DNA from: Zygnema cylindricum
Taxonomy: Eukaryota; Streptophyta; Zygnematophyceae; Zygnematales; Zygnemataceae
Reading direction: 5' to 3'
DNA: 64,000 nt
Assembly (NCBI GenBank): GCA_037447655.1
Contig: JBBHKE010001749.1
Span: 21,860 to 85,859 of the forward strand
The position numbers were made by a program, and so were the translations under genes. This document shows positions 32,911 through 47,200 of the stretch, piece by piece; position 1 is the stretch's first letter, and every line of letters begins with the position of its first letter. The notes beneath the pieces were generated by a model. That model saw only the letters and a list, made by a program, of their open reading frames with translations, was not told the DNA's origin and made no database searches.

Positions 32911-34395
32911 GTCGACTCAAGGGCATTGAAGCCTCATAAAGTATAGTGAGGGATGGACTATATGAGAAAAATATTGTTTTACGATGTAGCCAACCATATC
33001 GCTACCAACAACAATATGATCTCACGCCAAATCGTTTTGGAACAATACGTTTCCAACCGTGTGAGAAACGAAATAGATGTGTTACTTCTCTATCGATAAG
33101 TTGGTTGTAAACACTCCAATGCAAACTTGTGAGACAATAAACAAAGTGTGGATATAATTGGTGTGACATGCAAGCACGCACAATTGCATGGCCTAAAACA
33201 TGAAGGTAAACATGCAGGCTATTAAAAAAAAGTAGCGCCTCTAATCGCCTATGAAATGAATAACAACTATTTACTCTCGTAAGCGTTGTTGTATTTACAA
33301 ATTAGTCTCACTAACGAGGGTAAAAGTTAAACCTGATTTCAACAATAAACAGGTAAAAGTGCACGAGCCGATAGAAGAGGTGTTGAAATGGGAAGAGTGT
33401 AATGTTGTATCCCCCATAATATTACAAAATTCCCTTTCTAATATTAACCCTCGAGTTAATTTTCAATGGCTCCCTTGCTCCCAAATCTAGTGCCACCCTG
33501 GCAGGCAAAGTTTAAGGATGACTACAAAGTTTAAGGATGACTACACCTTTGTGTAGTCTGGACTCCCAATTAGTATTTTGTTTACATTAGCAACATTTTA
33601 TATAAATACATATTAATAATTCTATGGCTTCTTGAGTTGTCTTTTTACTTAACGTTGATTTCATTAATTTGTTTTTGTTATAAATGAGTCCACAGGAAAA
33701 TAAATCTCTTAAAGCGCCCAACCAGACGATCAATTATGAAGAGGCAAATATGTTTATTTGTACACAAGCTCTGTGGGAGAGAGGCGGCTACCTACAAATT
33801 TATCTATGTCATAAACCCCTCTCTAAATTTCTCTGTACTGCTTTTCAGCACCAATCATAAGACTCTACCGTAAAAGAAGGTATTGGACCCGTGGTACTTT
33901 CTTTACGGTCAAGGTACGGCATAGCTATGGTGAGGACGTCTACCACTTTAAGACTCGTCTTAATGCTGTCCGGTGATTCCGCATTTCAAGTACGCTGTGA
34001 CACGTGTCATCCGGTGACGTAATATCCATACACCGCCAAAAATGCCATATCGTGATGTCGGCTTGAATAGTAGCCGTCCAATGCAAACTAACTTTTAATG
34101 TTTGCGTTAAAAACAAATGTTCGATTCATTTGTTGGGTGCGATACCAGCGGGCATACGGAATTCTAACTGATTATATGTGATATTTTCAGGATACCTAGT
34201 TAATTGGTTTAATCTGCATGTATCTCTTTAAGCAGCTATCTAACCTTATATATCCCAACACAGTTCGTAGACTATAGGGTGCCGATTATTCCGACGAACC
34301 GCAGGGACCAAGATCAATTCCTAATTGGTCCATAATCTTTGTTGACACAGTCTTTTTGGACTGTCCCCTGTCTCCTCTTGGCTTCTCAAGCAACC
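32911..34395. other. Intergenic region upstream of the PATROL1-like gene
   Basis: No coding sequence recognised. A short tandem duplication (AAAGTTTAAGGATGACTAC twice) is at 33,508-33,545. The promoter of the PATROL1-like gene probably lies in the last few hundred bases but no motif stands out. Confidence 0.5.
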
Positions 34396-34495
34396 ATGGA
34401 TCTATCTCGCTCTTTCTCTCTGGTCTTCGGTGACTACAACAAATGTGGGGATCTGACAATGTCACTCACTCACACAATTAGTTGCACCTCACTTT

Positions 34496-34534
<39 letters not shown>

Positions 34535-35250
34535 CCCCCTCTTGCTGACTACTATCTTTTCCTCCCTTCTCCTCTCTTTTGTATTTGCATTTTTCTCTTT
34601 TTCTTCTCCCTCTCCCTCTCTTATTTTTTCCCTTTTCTTTTTTTTTCTCTTTCTCCCCCTCTCTCTCCCTTCCCTCTCTCTCTCCCTCTCCCTCTCTCCC
34701 TCTCTCCCTCCCTCCCTCTCTCTCTATATGTTACCACCTTTAATGCTATACACTGATTTGCATTTTACAAAATGGACTGTAATTGGCTTACAACTGAGCT
34801 ACTAATGCCTTTACATATGGCATGACTATTGATCATAAAGGGGTTATGGTTTTATGTTCAGGTCTGACCGATGATGATCTGAAAAAATGCGCCTTTGAAC
34901 TCCTCTTGGCTTCTGTTGCCACTTCTGGGTATGATCGTTTTTTCTTTTTTGATGCGTTTTATTTTTTTTCTGGGCGGGAAGGCTGATTTTTTGTCTGAAT
35001 CAGGCTTTTAGTACACTGCCTATCGCTATTAATGTTAAATTTTCGGCACTTAATCGTCTTTAACTCTGTAGTCAACTGTTGGAGTTTTTTTTTTTGGATG
35101 GAACCGATCGAAAGGTAGTCTTACCTTTCGATCGTGATGATTGAAAATTGGAAAACTCTGTGATGATAAAAAGTACTTTGATGAGTGCTTGAAAATCGTT
35201 TAACACTAATAACAATGGGCAGCATGCCTTGCAACTTGAAGCTTTTGTTG

Positions 35251-35295
<45 letters not shown>

Positions 35296-38200
35296 GTATG
35301 ATTAGATGAGGATGATACACTTCTGACTGGATTTGCCTTCTTGTTACCACCTTTGGGCACTTGGGAAACAGTGCCTTACAGTTGCCAATCAAAGAGAAGG
35401 TGAAGGAGAAGGTGAAAGAGCCGAGTATGACGAAGGCTATGATGGGACGTTTTGTTCGAAAGGAGAACAAGACAAAAGCAGCTCCTACACGAGGCCCTTC
35501 TGATACTACAGTTCTTTTGGAACTAATCCGTTACCAGCTTGAGGTATGAGATATGTGGGAAGTCTTAATCAGGTTTTGTCAGAATAGGAACATATGCGAC
35601 TTTCACTCGTTTTGGTTTCGTGGAATACATGCATTTAAGCTTCTCTTGTTGATCCTGAAGGCCTCCGTTGAAGAAGAAAATGGTACTTTTCTTCAGTTAT
35701 TGTATAATGTTTTGGTAAGTGATGGTACTAGGCTTTATGTTGCATTCTCTCATGGCAGATTCCAGAAGCAATTGATATTTTGACTCGTGAAGCTTTGCTT
35801 CGAGTTATGGCTCAGCAAGTTGGGCAACAAGGAAATTTCATGGTGGTACCTTTGGAGCTTCTCTGTTATGTTTCAAGTAGCCATTTTTCCGATACAAAGA
35901 GTTATATGCGATGGGCAAAGCGTCAGGTAAGATATCCCTGAAACTCTACTCTGCCCATCGCTATTAGAGTAGATCGCTCTAATAGTTGCAGTACATGTTT
36001 TTTTGACCCAAAATCGTAAAATAGTGTTGAAAACACCATTTAGTTAAGTGGCCCGTAACGAGCCCACTTGACAAAACACGATTTAGTGTAGTTAATAAAG
36101 TGTCAATGCTAATAATTCGCTAGCAGTAATAGTGATGGGCGATGTAGATCACTGTCAACGAATGGGTCAGCTGTTAACGTATAACTGGACCATCTTTACT
36201 AGCAGGGAGAAGGAGAGGGAGGGGAAGTTTGGAAAGTAGTATCGGATGTGATGACCTTTTCCCACTAATCTATGTGAAGTGCAGGTTTTCTTTAACCATT
36301 TTTATGAGGGACTTTATTGTCTAGTATGTAGGAACAGAATCTGATTTCTACCGAGTAGGGATTGGAAGGGACAGCTTAATTTGTTGCAGGAGGGTCTTCT
36401 TTTTCACCCGCTTGTCCGTCTTGATGGGGCAACTCGACTTGTGGCCGATATGAAGGCCTTAGTTTCTCAGTTTGAGTCTGCTGAGGTCAGCAACAGCATC
36501 ATCACTGTTAAACAATAATGGAGGTTCAAATACACAATTGTTCAAATGTTTGTTCATAGAACATTCACTTAAAATTTGCAGAATAGTTGAAGAAAACTAC
36601 CAGGAAATGTAACAGTACATTGGCATAAAATTTGCAGAGAACAATCTGAAACAAGTTTGCAGAAAATTTTCAGAAAACTCACGGAAAAATCACAGGAAAC
36701 TCACAGGAAATTCACAGGAAATCTTTAGAAACAAATTTCTGCATACCATTGTCGTTAATAGACATTTGTAAGCGTTTTTTCATCATCGCTGTCAAAAATG
36801 GATGTTAAAATAGAGGATTATTTTACTGTTTGATCCACAATCATATCAAAAAATGGAGATCCAGATAGACTAACTGTTACCATCACTGTCAAACAACGGA
36901 GGTTTAAATAAGCAACTGTAAGCGTTTTTTTCATCAATACTGTTAAAGAATGGATGTTCAAATAAACGATTGCTCGTTTTATTCAAATAGACGATTGTTC
37001 AAATGTTTGGTTTACCATCACTGTCAAACAATGGAGGTTCAAATAGACAATTGGAAGGGTTTGGCTCATCATCACTGTCAAAAATGAATCATCGTTCAAA
37101 TAGAGAATTGTTCTACTGTTTGGCTCACCATTACTCTTAATCAATGGAGGTTCAGATAGATTATTGCTTTGGTGTCCGGTTTGGAGAATAAAATAACGTT
37201 GTATGTAGACATTCCTATCTGTTGATGCAGAGCCTCAACCATCAAAAGGATATACTGAAAGGACTTTGCGATGTTGTAGCTTATTTGGCCTCCCGACCTT
37301 CACGAGGCGAGAATTCTGGAGAGTCTTGTCATTGGGTGGATGGGTATCATCTAAATGTGTCTCTCTATAAACATCTTCTTCAAGCTTGTCTTGATTCAAA
37401 CAAGGATGGGGAATTGCTGGAGGTACTCACTTCTCCATTGAGCTTCAAATTTCTGCGTTAAGTAACTCCACTTAGTATCACAAAATGTCCTAAAATTTTT
37501 GTAGAAAATTTAGTTTCGATCTACTTGGTGTTTATAAAGCAGAAGAATGCTTTTTGAAGTTGATATTGTTAATATAGAAAGATGACGATGGTCATAATCT
37601 AGTATTCATGTATATACGTATGATTTTCTATATAGTCTTATGTGAGGCTTGCGATCATCATATAGATCTCATGGATCTCCTCTCTCTCTCTCTCCCCCTC
37701 TCTCTCTCTCTCTCTCTCTCTCCTCTCTCTCCCTCTCTTGTGCGGTTGGATATTGCGTCAAGGTATAGTCCTTCATCACCTCTGTTGTTTTACAGTTAAT
37801 ACTAATCCCGGAGATCCAATATGGCTTTCCTGTGGTATTTATGGAGTACTACACTGCCCATTGCTATAGGTGTTAATAACACTAATCCAGTTTCAACTTA
37901 TTCTTTGGCCAAAAATCATGGAATAGTGTAAATAACACTATTTAAGGGAGTGGGTTACAATTCGCCGTCTCCCTACAATACCGTAGTTTTAAACATTCTA
38001 ATTCCGGATTTACACTAAAAAATCCTTTTACACTGAGAGCAATGGGCATATACTTCGCCATGTTGGATTTCAGTGGTAAAAAAGACTTGCAATATTTTGG
38101 ATTCTGATTGGTTTTCTAATTATTATAATTTTGCAGTTTCTGACAGTAATTGAATGTCTCTTGTGATCTGCCATATTCCATTTTCAAATCACGCTATTTG

Positions 38201-41200
38201 TGTTGGTTTTATTTTATTCTTTTAATTATTTGTAAATTTATTTGATTTCTATGTGCACAATCCTTTTTTTCTGGCTTATTTATATGGATGTGGAATCGGG
38301 GTGACTGCAACATGGAACACATCACTATTCTCTTTTTGTTTTCTCTTTTTTTTTCTCTTTGTAGTATACTGAAAATCGCTAGCGGCGTTTTAGTCCTATT
38401 AACTCTAATTTAGTGCCAATCAACGTTTCTGATTTTGAACCGATAAAAGAATAAGCAATAAGAAAAAACACATTGAGTGTTATCAATGCTATTTTGTGGT
38501 CAGAGGGCAAAAAAAACCGCCACCCAATTAGTGTTATTAACGCTAATGTTGATTCATGGTGTACCATGGGCATATCAATGCAGCTTTTTGTTCCATTTTT
38601 CTGGAAGGATTCCTTTATTGAATTGAGGATTAGCAGTAACCTTACTTTTTTGCCTCTTGCGAATATGTGTGACATCGGACTATGCTGCATTTACTGATTC
38701 GATCCATTGATACTTACAATCAATTCTTTAGTTTCTCATTTTAAGGGGGGACATTTTTGTTACCAGCTTTTATGGATTGGATTGACTCCTTAGCCTAGTA
38801 GCCCGCACACTAATCCAGATGGGGAAATCTCATGGAGTACTTTGATGAGTTTCTTTTTTGTTTGTTTTTTGTTTCCTATATTGAAGCTCACTGCTTTTTA
38901 TGTTCTCAAGCTGAAAATCACTTACAAGACACTCACATGTGGATGTTTTTGTTTGTCTTCACCTTCCTATACTGAGGCCCACTGGTATTTATTTTCTCAA
39001 TAAGAGCAATTTTGGGCATACAGGAGGTCGATGCTATTCAGGAGCTTTTGAAGTCTACTCGACGTCCGTTAGGGATAACTCAAACAATGCATTCCGTGGT
39101 TTATGCGGGAGTTTTATTTCAACAGGTTGGTATTGAAAATAGGTTCTTCTTTCCTTAAATCTCGTTGAAAACCTTATGTTGGTAAGATTAAAGACAGGTT
39201 CTCCTTTCTTGAATCACTTTGAAACCTAATGTTGGTAAGATTAAAACAGTGGGGAATGATAGGTGGCTGTTGACATTTTTTTTTTCACTAATGTGAACAT
39301 TTCACCAATAACAACATTTTTTTTTATGAAAGGCATTTTAACCACTTATGGATGAAGTTCAGTCAAAAACCATCCGACCACACATCTTTTCGAGAGACAG
39401 GATAGAAAGACAAGAGAAAAACAAGATAAAGAGGGAAGGCAAAAATACGGATGATGGTGTTTATTGCTCCCTTGTTGAGCTCATTCCTCTCTTTCCCTTA
39501 AAAAAAAGAAACAAAAAAATGTAAAATGAAAAAATTCTCTCTCCCTCTCCCTCTCCCTCTCCCTCTCCCTCCCTCCATTTTTGTCTATGGTTTCCTGGGT
39601 CAGTTTATGGCCACTGGAGCTGACAGTCCGCTCCAAGAATCTCTTGTCCAACTTAGAAATATTCCTTTGGAAGGACAACGGTCCTCGGAGGAAAAAATAC
39701 ACCTCAATACATTATGTACACTTGTACAAACCTCTGAGGGTCCACGATCTCTCACTTTCCTCCACACCTTTTTAAAACCTATTAAGCTTTGGATCGATCA
39801 ACAGCTCAAGGATTACCATCGTTATTTTCCACAGGTGCTTTGCCTGGAAAATTTTTGCTTCATCTTTTTTTGACGATGTTTTTTTTTGTTTTTTATCTCG
39901 TTGTCGTTTTATCTTTTTTGTTTGTTTTTGTCAATTGAATGCATGTTTTTGTAAGAGCTTATCTGGTGTAAAAAGTCGCATAGTACTGAATGGGAGTCCT
40001 TTTAGTTGTGAAATCGGCTTGAAAAGCTCATTCTTTGTATAAATGGTTTGAGTGTAAATTAATATTCTGTTAAAAATTGCATATTTAGAAAATTGTGTAA
40101 ATTTTGTTGTTCGATAAATGAAAAACAAATCAATAGATAAACTTATTATTGTTCATATTCAACATCACACAAAGGGTTTTTATGCATATAATATATAATC
40201 AGGTGATAACTAAATTGATTTGTGTATTCTCAGGGAGGTAGTGGAAGGATGGAGAGCTTGTTACCTACAGCCATGACTGTTTGGCAATTGCTTTTATCGG
40301 AAGAGGAGAGGAATGAGGTACTCTCCCGGTTTCTGCACTTTTTGTTTTTGGTTTCCTAACTCTCTGTATTTTTCCGTTACTTTTGGTTTCTTAACTCTCT
40401 TTTTTTTTCCTCTGCTTTTGGTTTATTAACTCTCTATATTTTCCTCTACTTTTGGTTTCTTAACTCTCTATATTTTTCCACTACTTTTGGTTTCTTAACT
40501 CTCTGTATTTTCCTCTACTTTTGGTTTCTTAACTCTCTGTATTTTCCTCTACTTTTGGTTTCTTAACTCTCTATATATGACTTGATGGACTTTTGGTTTC
40601 TTAACTCTCTATATTTTTCCCCTACTTTTGGTTTCTTAAATCTCTATATTATTCCTCTACTTTTGGTTTCTTAACTCTCTATATATTTTCCGCAACTTGA
40701 CTTGATGGGAGATGGTTTGATAAGCTTACGGCAATTAAAGTTCATGAAAGTTTTTTTTTGCATACAAGTTATTATGTATTAATTTCAATTTTTTAACACT
40801 GTCGGTTGTGGGAGGAACAGCAAGATTTAAATATTGACTAAAGTTGATATAAGTTTTTTTAAGTATACAAGTTATTTTGTATTAATTTCGATTTTCAACA
40901 TTGTCGGTTGTGGTACGAACAGCAAGATTTAAATACTGTGGATGAGAAGGGCAAAGCACAAATCTGTGAAGAATACATCAAGAGTTCATTATCTACCGCA
41001 TTTCGACAGGTAAGGGCATTTTACAAAAAAAGATATTTACTGTTTCTTCTTACAATTCTAAATCTCCTCTTAGAATAGAACTTGGTTCAAAAAACTTGTA
41101 AGTTTTCTTGTAACAGTGCAATTTTTCTTCTTAAAAAAATGAAAGAAAAGAAAAGAAAAGAATAGAATAGAAAAGAAAAGAAAAGAAAAGAAGAGAAAAA

Positions 41201-44200
41201 GAAATGGAAAAAAAAGAAAAGTGTGGTGCAATGATTAACGACCCTAAGATGTTTTCTGATTCTATAATAATTTTATTTGAATGAGGGAAAAGTGGGACAA
41301 AAAATTGACCGGCTTTTAAGGATTTATTTTTGCTTTGTTTGTTTTTGACAAAGCTTTCTCCTAGTCTTGGTTCATTTTGGCGCTATGGTAATTTTAGTAA
41401 TTATGATTACATCAGATTACAATGGATACAACCTGGTGTAAAATATCAAGTATTCGAGGCTCTATCGAATTCATATAGATTATACTTTTTAGGTCAGAAA
41501 ACGACAAAGCCTTCCTCCCCTCTCCCTCTCCCTCTCTCTGTAGCTTTCTCTCTCCCTCTCCCTCTTTCCCTGTCCCTTTCCCTTTCCCTTTCCTCCTCCC
41601 ACTCTTCCCACTCTCCTCTCTCTCCCTCTCCCTCTCCCTCTCCCTCTCCCTCTCCCTGTCCCTTTCCCTCTCCCTCTACTTCTCCCTCTCCTTCTACTTC
41701 TCCCTCTCCATCTCTCCCTCTCTCCCTCTCCCACTCATTTCCGCCTTTGCCGACATTTTTGTCTTTTTTGGGTCGGACAGCTGGCAGAGTTGGGAGAAAG
41801 AAGACCAGAAGCCAATGAGAAACATCCTTTAGCTCTTCTCGCAAATGATACGGGTTCCCTAATTCGTAAAGAAGTCGAGGGTTTCTCTCCCATTTTGAAA
41901 CATTGGAATAGACTATCGGTTGGGATTGCTGCCTCTCACCTCCATTGGTTATATGGCTCTCAACTTGTAAGTTTCTAGGGAACTTTTTTTACTTTGAGGT
42001 TTTACTAAAGTTTTCTCTTTGTCCTCATGGGTATTTTTTTTTTTTTTTTTTGGGCTCCAAATGCCTTGTTTATAACTGGTTGAAAAGTTAAAAAGTAACA
42101 GCATCTGGCTGTGCCTGTGAAGAACATTTTTTTTCTCCGTTTTTAGAGGAAGTTTTTGTGAAAAAAAATGAAAAATTTATGCTGAAATAGTATTTGAAAG
42201 TGACAGCATCTGGTTGTGACTACTGTCAAGGGTAACATCTTCTCCTTTTCCAAAACATTTTTTTATCGATTCTGCAAATTTTCTGCTTAAAAAGTACCAA
42301 AACTGAGAGTATCTGGTTGTGACTGTGAAAGACAAAACCTTCTCCTTTTTCAACAGATCTTTTTGTGATTTTCTTTTCAAGGTTTCTGCAAAATGTTGGG
42401 CATTTTTTACTGAAATAGTATCAAAAGCTGTGGGCAACTGGCTTTGACCGTAAAAGACAAATTCTTCTCCTTTCCCAAAACATGCCTTTATGAGTTTCTG
42501 CAAAATTTCCTCAAAATCTCTTCAAAACCTTGTCAAAACCTCTTCAAAATCTCTGCTTTATCTCATCAAAATCTCATCAAAATCTCTTCAAAATCTCTTC
42601 AAAATTTCTGCTGAAATAGTGGGCAACCGGCTGTGACTCTGAAGGACAAATTCCTCTCCTTTTCCAAAACATCCCTTTATGAGTTTCTGCAAAACTTCTT
42701 CAAAATCTCTTCAAAATTCTCTTCAAAATCTCTTCAAAATTCTCTTCAAAATCTCTTCAAAATCTCTGCTGAAATAGTGCCAAAAGGTGTGGGATGTGAA
42801 GGACAGAAGCCTTTTTTGGCAGAAGTGAATGTTTTGACCGACGACGCTCGGCAAGTCCTTCCTGCAGCAGATCGTTTGGAAACTTATCTTCTTAACCTAA
42901 TTTCCGACCTTCAAGAGGAGGAAGGAGAAGCTGTCTCCCTCCTCAGGTCCCGAATCGTGCCTTATGAGGTATACTGCTGGTCGATGTTAAAGTTGATAAT
43001 CACTCTAATTTGAGTGAGTGTTTTACTGACCCAAAATCAAAAATTAGTGTTAATAACATTGTTTAATTATGTGGGTTGTAATGGAGCCACGGTTCTGAGC
43101 ATATTTTACTGTAGCTGATTTTAATAAAGTGTTAATGCTAGTAATATTTACGAACTCTAATAGCGATGGATGGTGTAATTTTTTTTTCTTCCTTAGCTCG
43201 CAGTGAAGGTGAGTAATCATAGTTTTTTTTTTTTTTTTTTTTGACTTTTAGCAGATTTCAGCAGTTGGTGGGAAGAAGGAAAACGGCGATGTGATTGTGA
43301 TACTTGTGATTTTGAAAAAGTTTAAGTTTTTGTTTTTAAATTTATGGGGGACAGGTAACCGAGGCAACTGGGAATATGGCAATGCGGTGGGTTAATACCC
43401 AATTGGGAATGATCCAAGAATGGACTGAACGATCAGTTACTGCAGAGGTGCGCATAACTTTCTTCAAACATCTCTCTCCCTCCCTCTCTCTCTCTCTCCC
43501 TCTTTTCCCCTCTCTCTCCCTCTCTCTTCCCCTCTCTCTCTCTTTCCCTCTTTCTCTCTCTCGCATAAAGTATTTTGTTAAAAAACAGCAGTCACCAGAT
43601 GCAATTTACTTTAAACATATTTAAGCTGTCAATGTTTTACTTGAAGTAAGGCAAGATGAGGTGATATTGGACAGAGGGAGTTTCAAAACGAAACAGATAG
43701 TTATTGTGGGAGGTGAGGACTTTTTTTATGTTTTTGTTAGTGTTACTACCGTAATCGTACCGGCAGTTCCGGGTACGGCGTATCGGCAAGGGTGCTGGTC
43801 TCTGCTCGGTATGTATGTATGTATATATATATATATATTCATCGGCACCTTAGTCCTATTGTTCTTTCCATCCTCCTTCCCCTCCACTTCCCCTCTCCCT
43901 CTCCCCTCCCTCTCCCTCACTTCCCAAACTTTCCTTTGGACGGTTGTTGGTAGCAGAAGTGGGAGGCGGCTTCTCAGACGAAACGATACGGTCATTCGGT
44001 GTGGACGTTTTTCGAATCATTGAAGAAGTAAGTTTTATTTTTTTATTATTTTCTTTTAGTCATGATGTTTTGTTTTTTTTTCGTTATTTTCTTTTAGTGA
44101 TGGTGCTGACCTTTGGGTGTCAGACATTGAAGACGGTTTTGGATTTTGTATAAAATGTAGGCTATAGAGAGAGATTATAAGGAGAGATTAGGGAGAGATA

Positions 44201-47200
44201 TAAGGAGAGATTATAAGGAGAGATTATAGGGAGAGATTATAGGGAGAGATTATAGGGAGAGATTATAGGGAGAGATTATAGGGAGAGATTATAGGGAGAG
44301 GCATGTAAGAATTGTGAGTGAAGGAGTTTTTCCATCGATAGAATATTGGATACCTTCCATTCATTCCTTAATACAAAATCTCCTCTAATTACTTACAATC
44401 AGGGTTAAAACATTTTCGATTTTTTTGAGCTTGTCGAGTTTAGCGCCGAGAGACCTTTATCAAGATCCTCGAAAGTTTTAACTATCGGTCAGAAAGGCTG
44501 ATAGGACGACACATCACTATGAGTATTTAAAGAAATCGATGGTGTTTTAAAAGAAAACTGAGTTTGTATCTTTGAAAATTTTGTTGTTTTTGTTGATGTT
44601 TGTTGTTGGGACTTTATTTTTTCAGTTGTTCCTTCATCTCTGATACGATTGTTTCTCTCTCTTTTGTACTTTGTGCTTTCCTTACCTTTTCCGTAATTTT
44701 CCGTACTTAATGCACTTTCCGTACTTATGCACTTTCCATGCTTTTCATACTTTTTTGGCAGACGTTGGAGCACTTCTTTGAACTTGGGATTCCTCTTCGA
44801 GTTAATCTTTTGAGAGCCCTCACTAACGGAATCGACAACTGTGCACAACTGTGCCGATCTGCCCGATCATTTTTGATCTATACCAATGTTTTTTTGACTT
44901 TTCAAAAAAAAAAAAAAAACTCGAAATTTTTTTGTTCCATCAACATGCCGATGACATGTTTGTACTAAACCATCTGATCCTTGCCACTTTATTTTATTGT
45001 TTTATTTTGATTTGCCCTTTTTTTGGGGGACAATACAATCTGTACAGAAACGACGTTTGGTAAGACAGTCGACAATTGCCCCTTTTTACAGAAAGATTTT
45101 GTCTGTCAAAAAACGGGTAAAACGGGTAGAAATAATTATGTACAGTTTGTCAGCTAGTGCCATCTCATTGACATTTTCTGCGACAATTTTTTTCTTCAGT
45201 ATGGACCCAGAATTGGACCATATTAATTATATATTTGTATCTGTTTTTGTCTCTGTAAGTCTTGAGTTGTGAAACGTTTTTCGGAGAAGCAGCCATTCAG
45301 CATAAAGCTGGGTTTTTTTTTTGTCCTCCCCGTTTAACTTGCATTTATAACAGCGTGTAATGTATGATTATTATTATGATAATTTTGAACTGTTTATAGA
45401 AAGTCAAACAAGACTTATTCGAAGGCTCGTGGTACATTGTTATTGGTCGAGACATGTCTATGGTTATTATTATGATAATTTTATACTCTTTATAGAAAGC
45501 CAAACAAGACTAAATGGAAAGTTAGTGGTACATTGTTATTGGTTGAGACAGGCCCGAAGGACGATCTGATGCCCCCATTAGCTCCACTCACACGATTTAA
45601 AAAGGACGTTCCTCAAAAACAAGCCACATTGTCGAGCCGGAGAACAAGAGATCAACGGCTTTTGGACGAAACTCGTATTACTGAACTTAAACAAATGACT
45701 ATTTCTACTCTTTGTGTTCGACTCAATTCGCTGCATGTAAGTTTTCTTTTTTGCCTACGTGAATGGTTATCTACTAAATTGACATCGTAATGAAGATAAA
45801 TGAAGATAAATGACTCGTGGACAAAAAAAGAAGTAGAAAAAGAAGAAGTCACCTAAAAAAAAGGCATTTGCAAAAATGATCAAGGTTTTAAGTTTTTTTG
45901 ACAGTACCTTTGCCAAGGCTAAGTTTAGAGTAGTTATACCGAAAACCTTCACTTGCACGTTAATTAGCGTGGTAGAGCTGTCTCGTACAAAGAATCCTAT
46001 ATTGCTTACGTTTTCCTTAAGTGACTTTTTTGTGTGATCTCCTTAGTTGAGTTGTGACATTGTAGTTATTGTAGAGTTTTCTGCTGAAAGATTCTCACAT
46101 TACTACCTGTATCAACTTTAGCACCTATATCACATATATTACCTCTATATAAAAGGACCCAAAACGAACCCTGAAAGAACCCCAAAAGAATCCAAAAATA
46201 ACCTTAAAAGAACCCTGAAAGAACCTGAGGAGAACCAAAGAACCCAAAAAAAACCCTAAAAGAACCTAAAACGAACCCAAAACGAACCTTAAAAGAACCA
46301 TAAAATAACCATAAAAGAATCATAAAAGAACCCAAAAAAAACCCAAAACGAACCCAAAAAGAACCATAAAAGAACCATAAAAGAACCATAAAAGAACCTT
46401 AAAAGAACCATAAAAGAACCATAAAAGAACTATAAAAGAACCATAAAAGAACCATAAAAGAGCCTCAAAAGTACCATAAAAGAACCCTATATATCACCTG
46501 TATTCACATGGTAAGATGTTTTTTGGGAAAATGCAGTTTGTTTTGGAGCAACTAGATGCTGTAGAGGAAAGCATCCGGGTGCATTGTCAGGGTAAGTACT
46601 ATCGGTCAAGTTATTATTTTTTAAGTTTTTCACCTTTATTAGTGCGTAATGTTGTTCATGTTTTTTGTATAAACAAAAGTTTTTTAAGTACTAGGTCAAG
46701 TTATTGTTTTTTAAGTTGTTTACCTTTATTAGTGTGTAATGTTGTTCATGTTTTTGTTTAAACGAAAGCTTTTTTAAGTACTATGTCAAGTTATTATTTT
46801 ATTAAGTTTTTCACCTTTATTAGTGTGTAATGTTGTACATGTTTTTGTATAGACGAAAGCTTTTTTTTCAATGTGGAGATATTGGGAGCCTTATGTCAGA
46901 AAAGAAAAGGAAAAGAAACACGTTCTTGTGAATATTGCAAGTACACCACCATTTGCTATGAGTATAGACTATAGAAGAACCAATAACATCATAACGGTTG
47001 TATTTGAATTCGATCATATTCTTACAATTCCCATATGTGTTTGGGAAAAAATCCCAGGACCGAACTGTAGTTGTTAGTTCAAATAGCCAATGCAGCTTTC
47101 AATGTTTGCAGCAAAATCAAATTGTTGTTTGGAGAGTCATAGGGTAGTTTCAATAACAAAATTACTCAATTTGTTGAATAAACGAGTAAATATACGGCTT

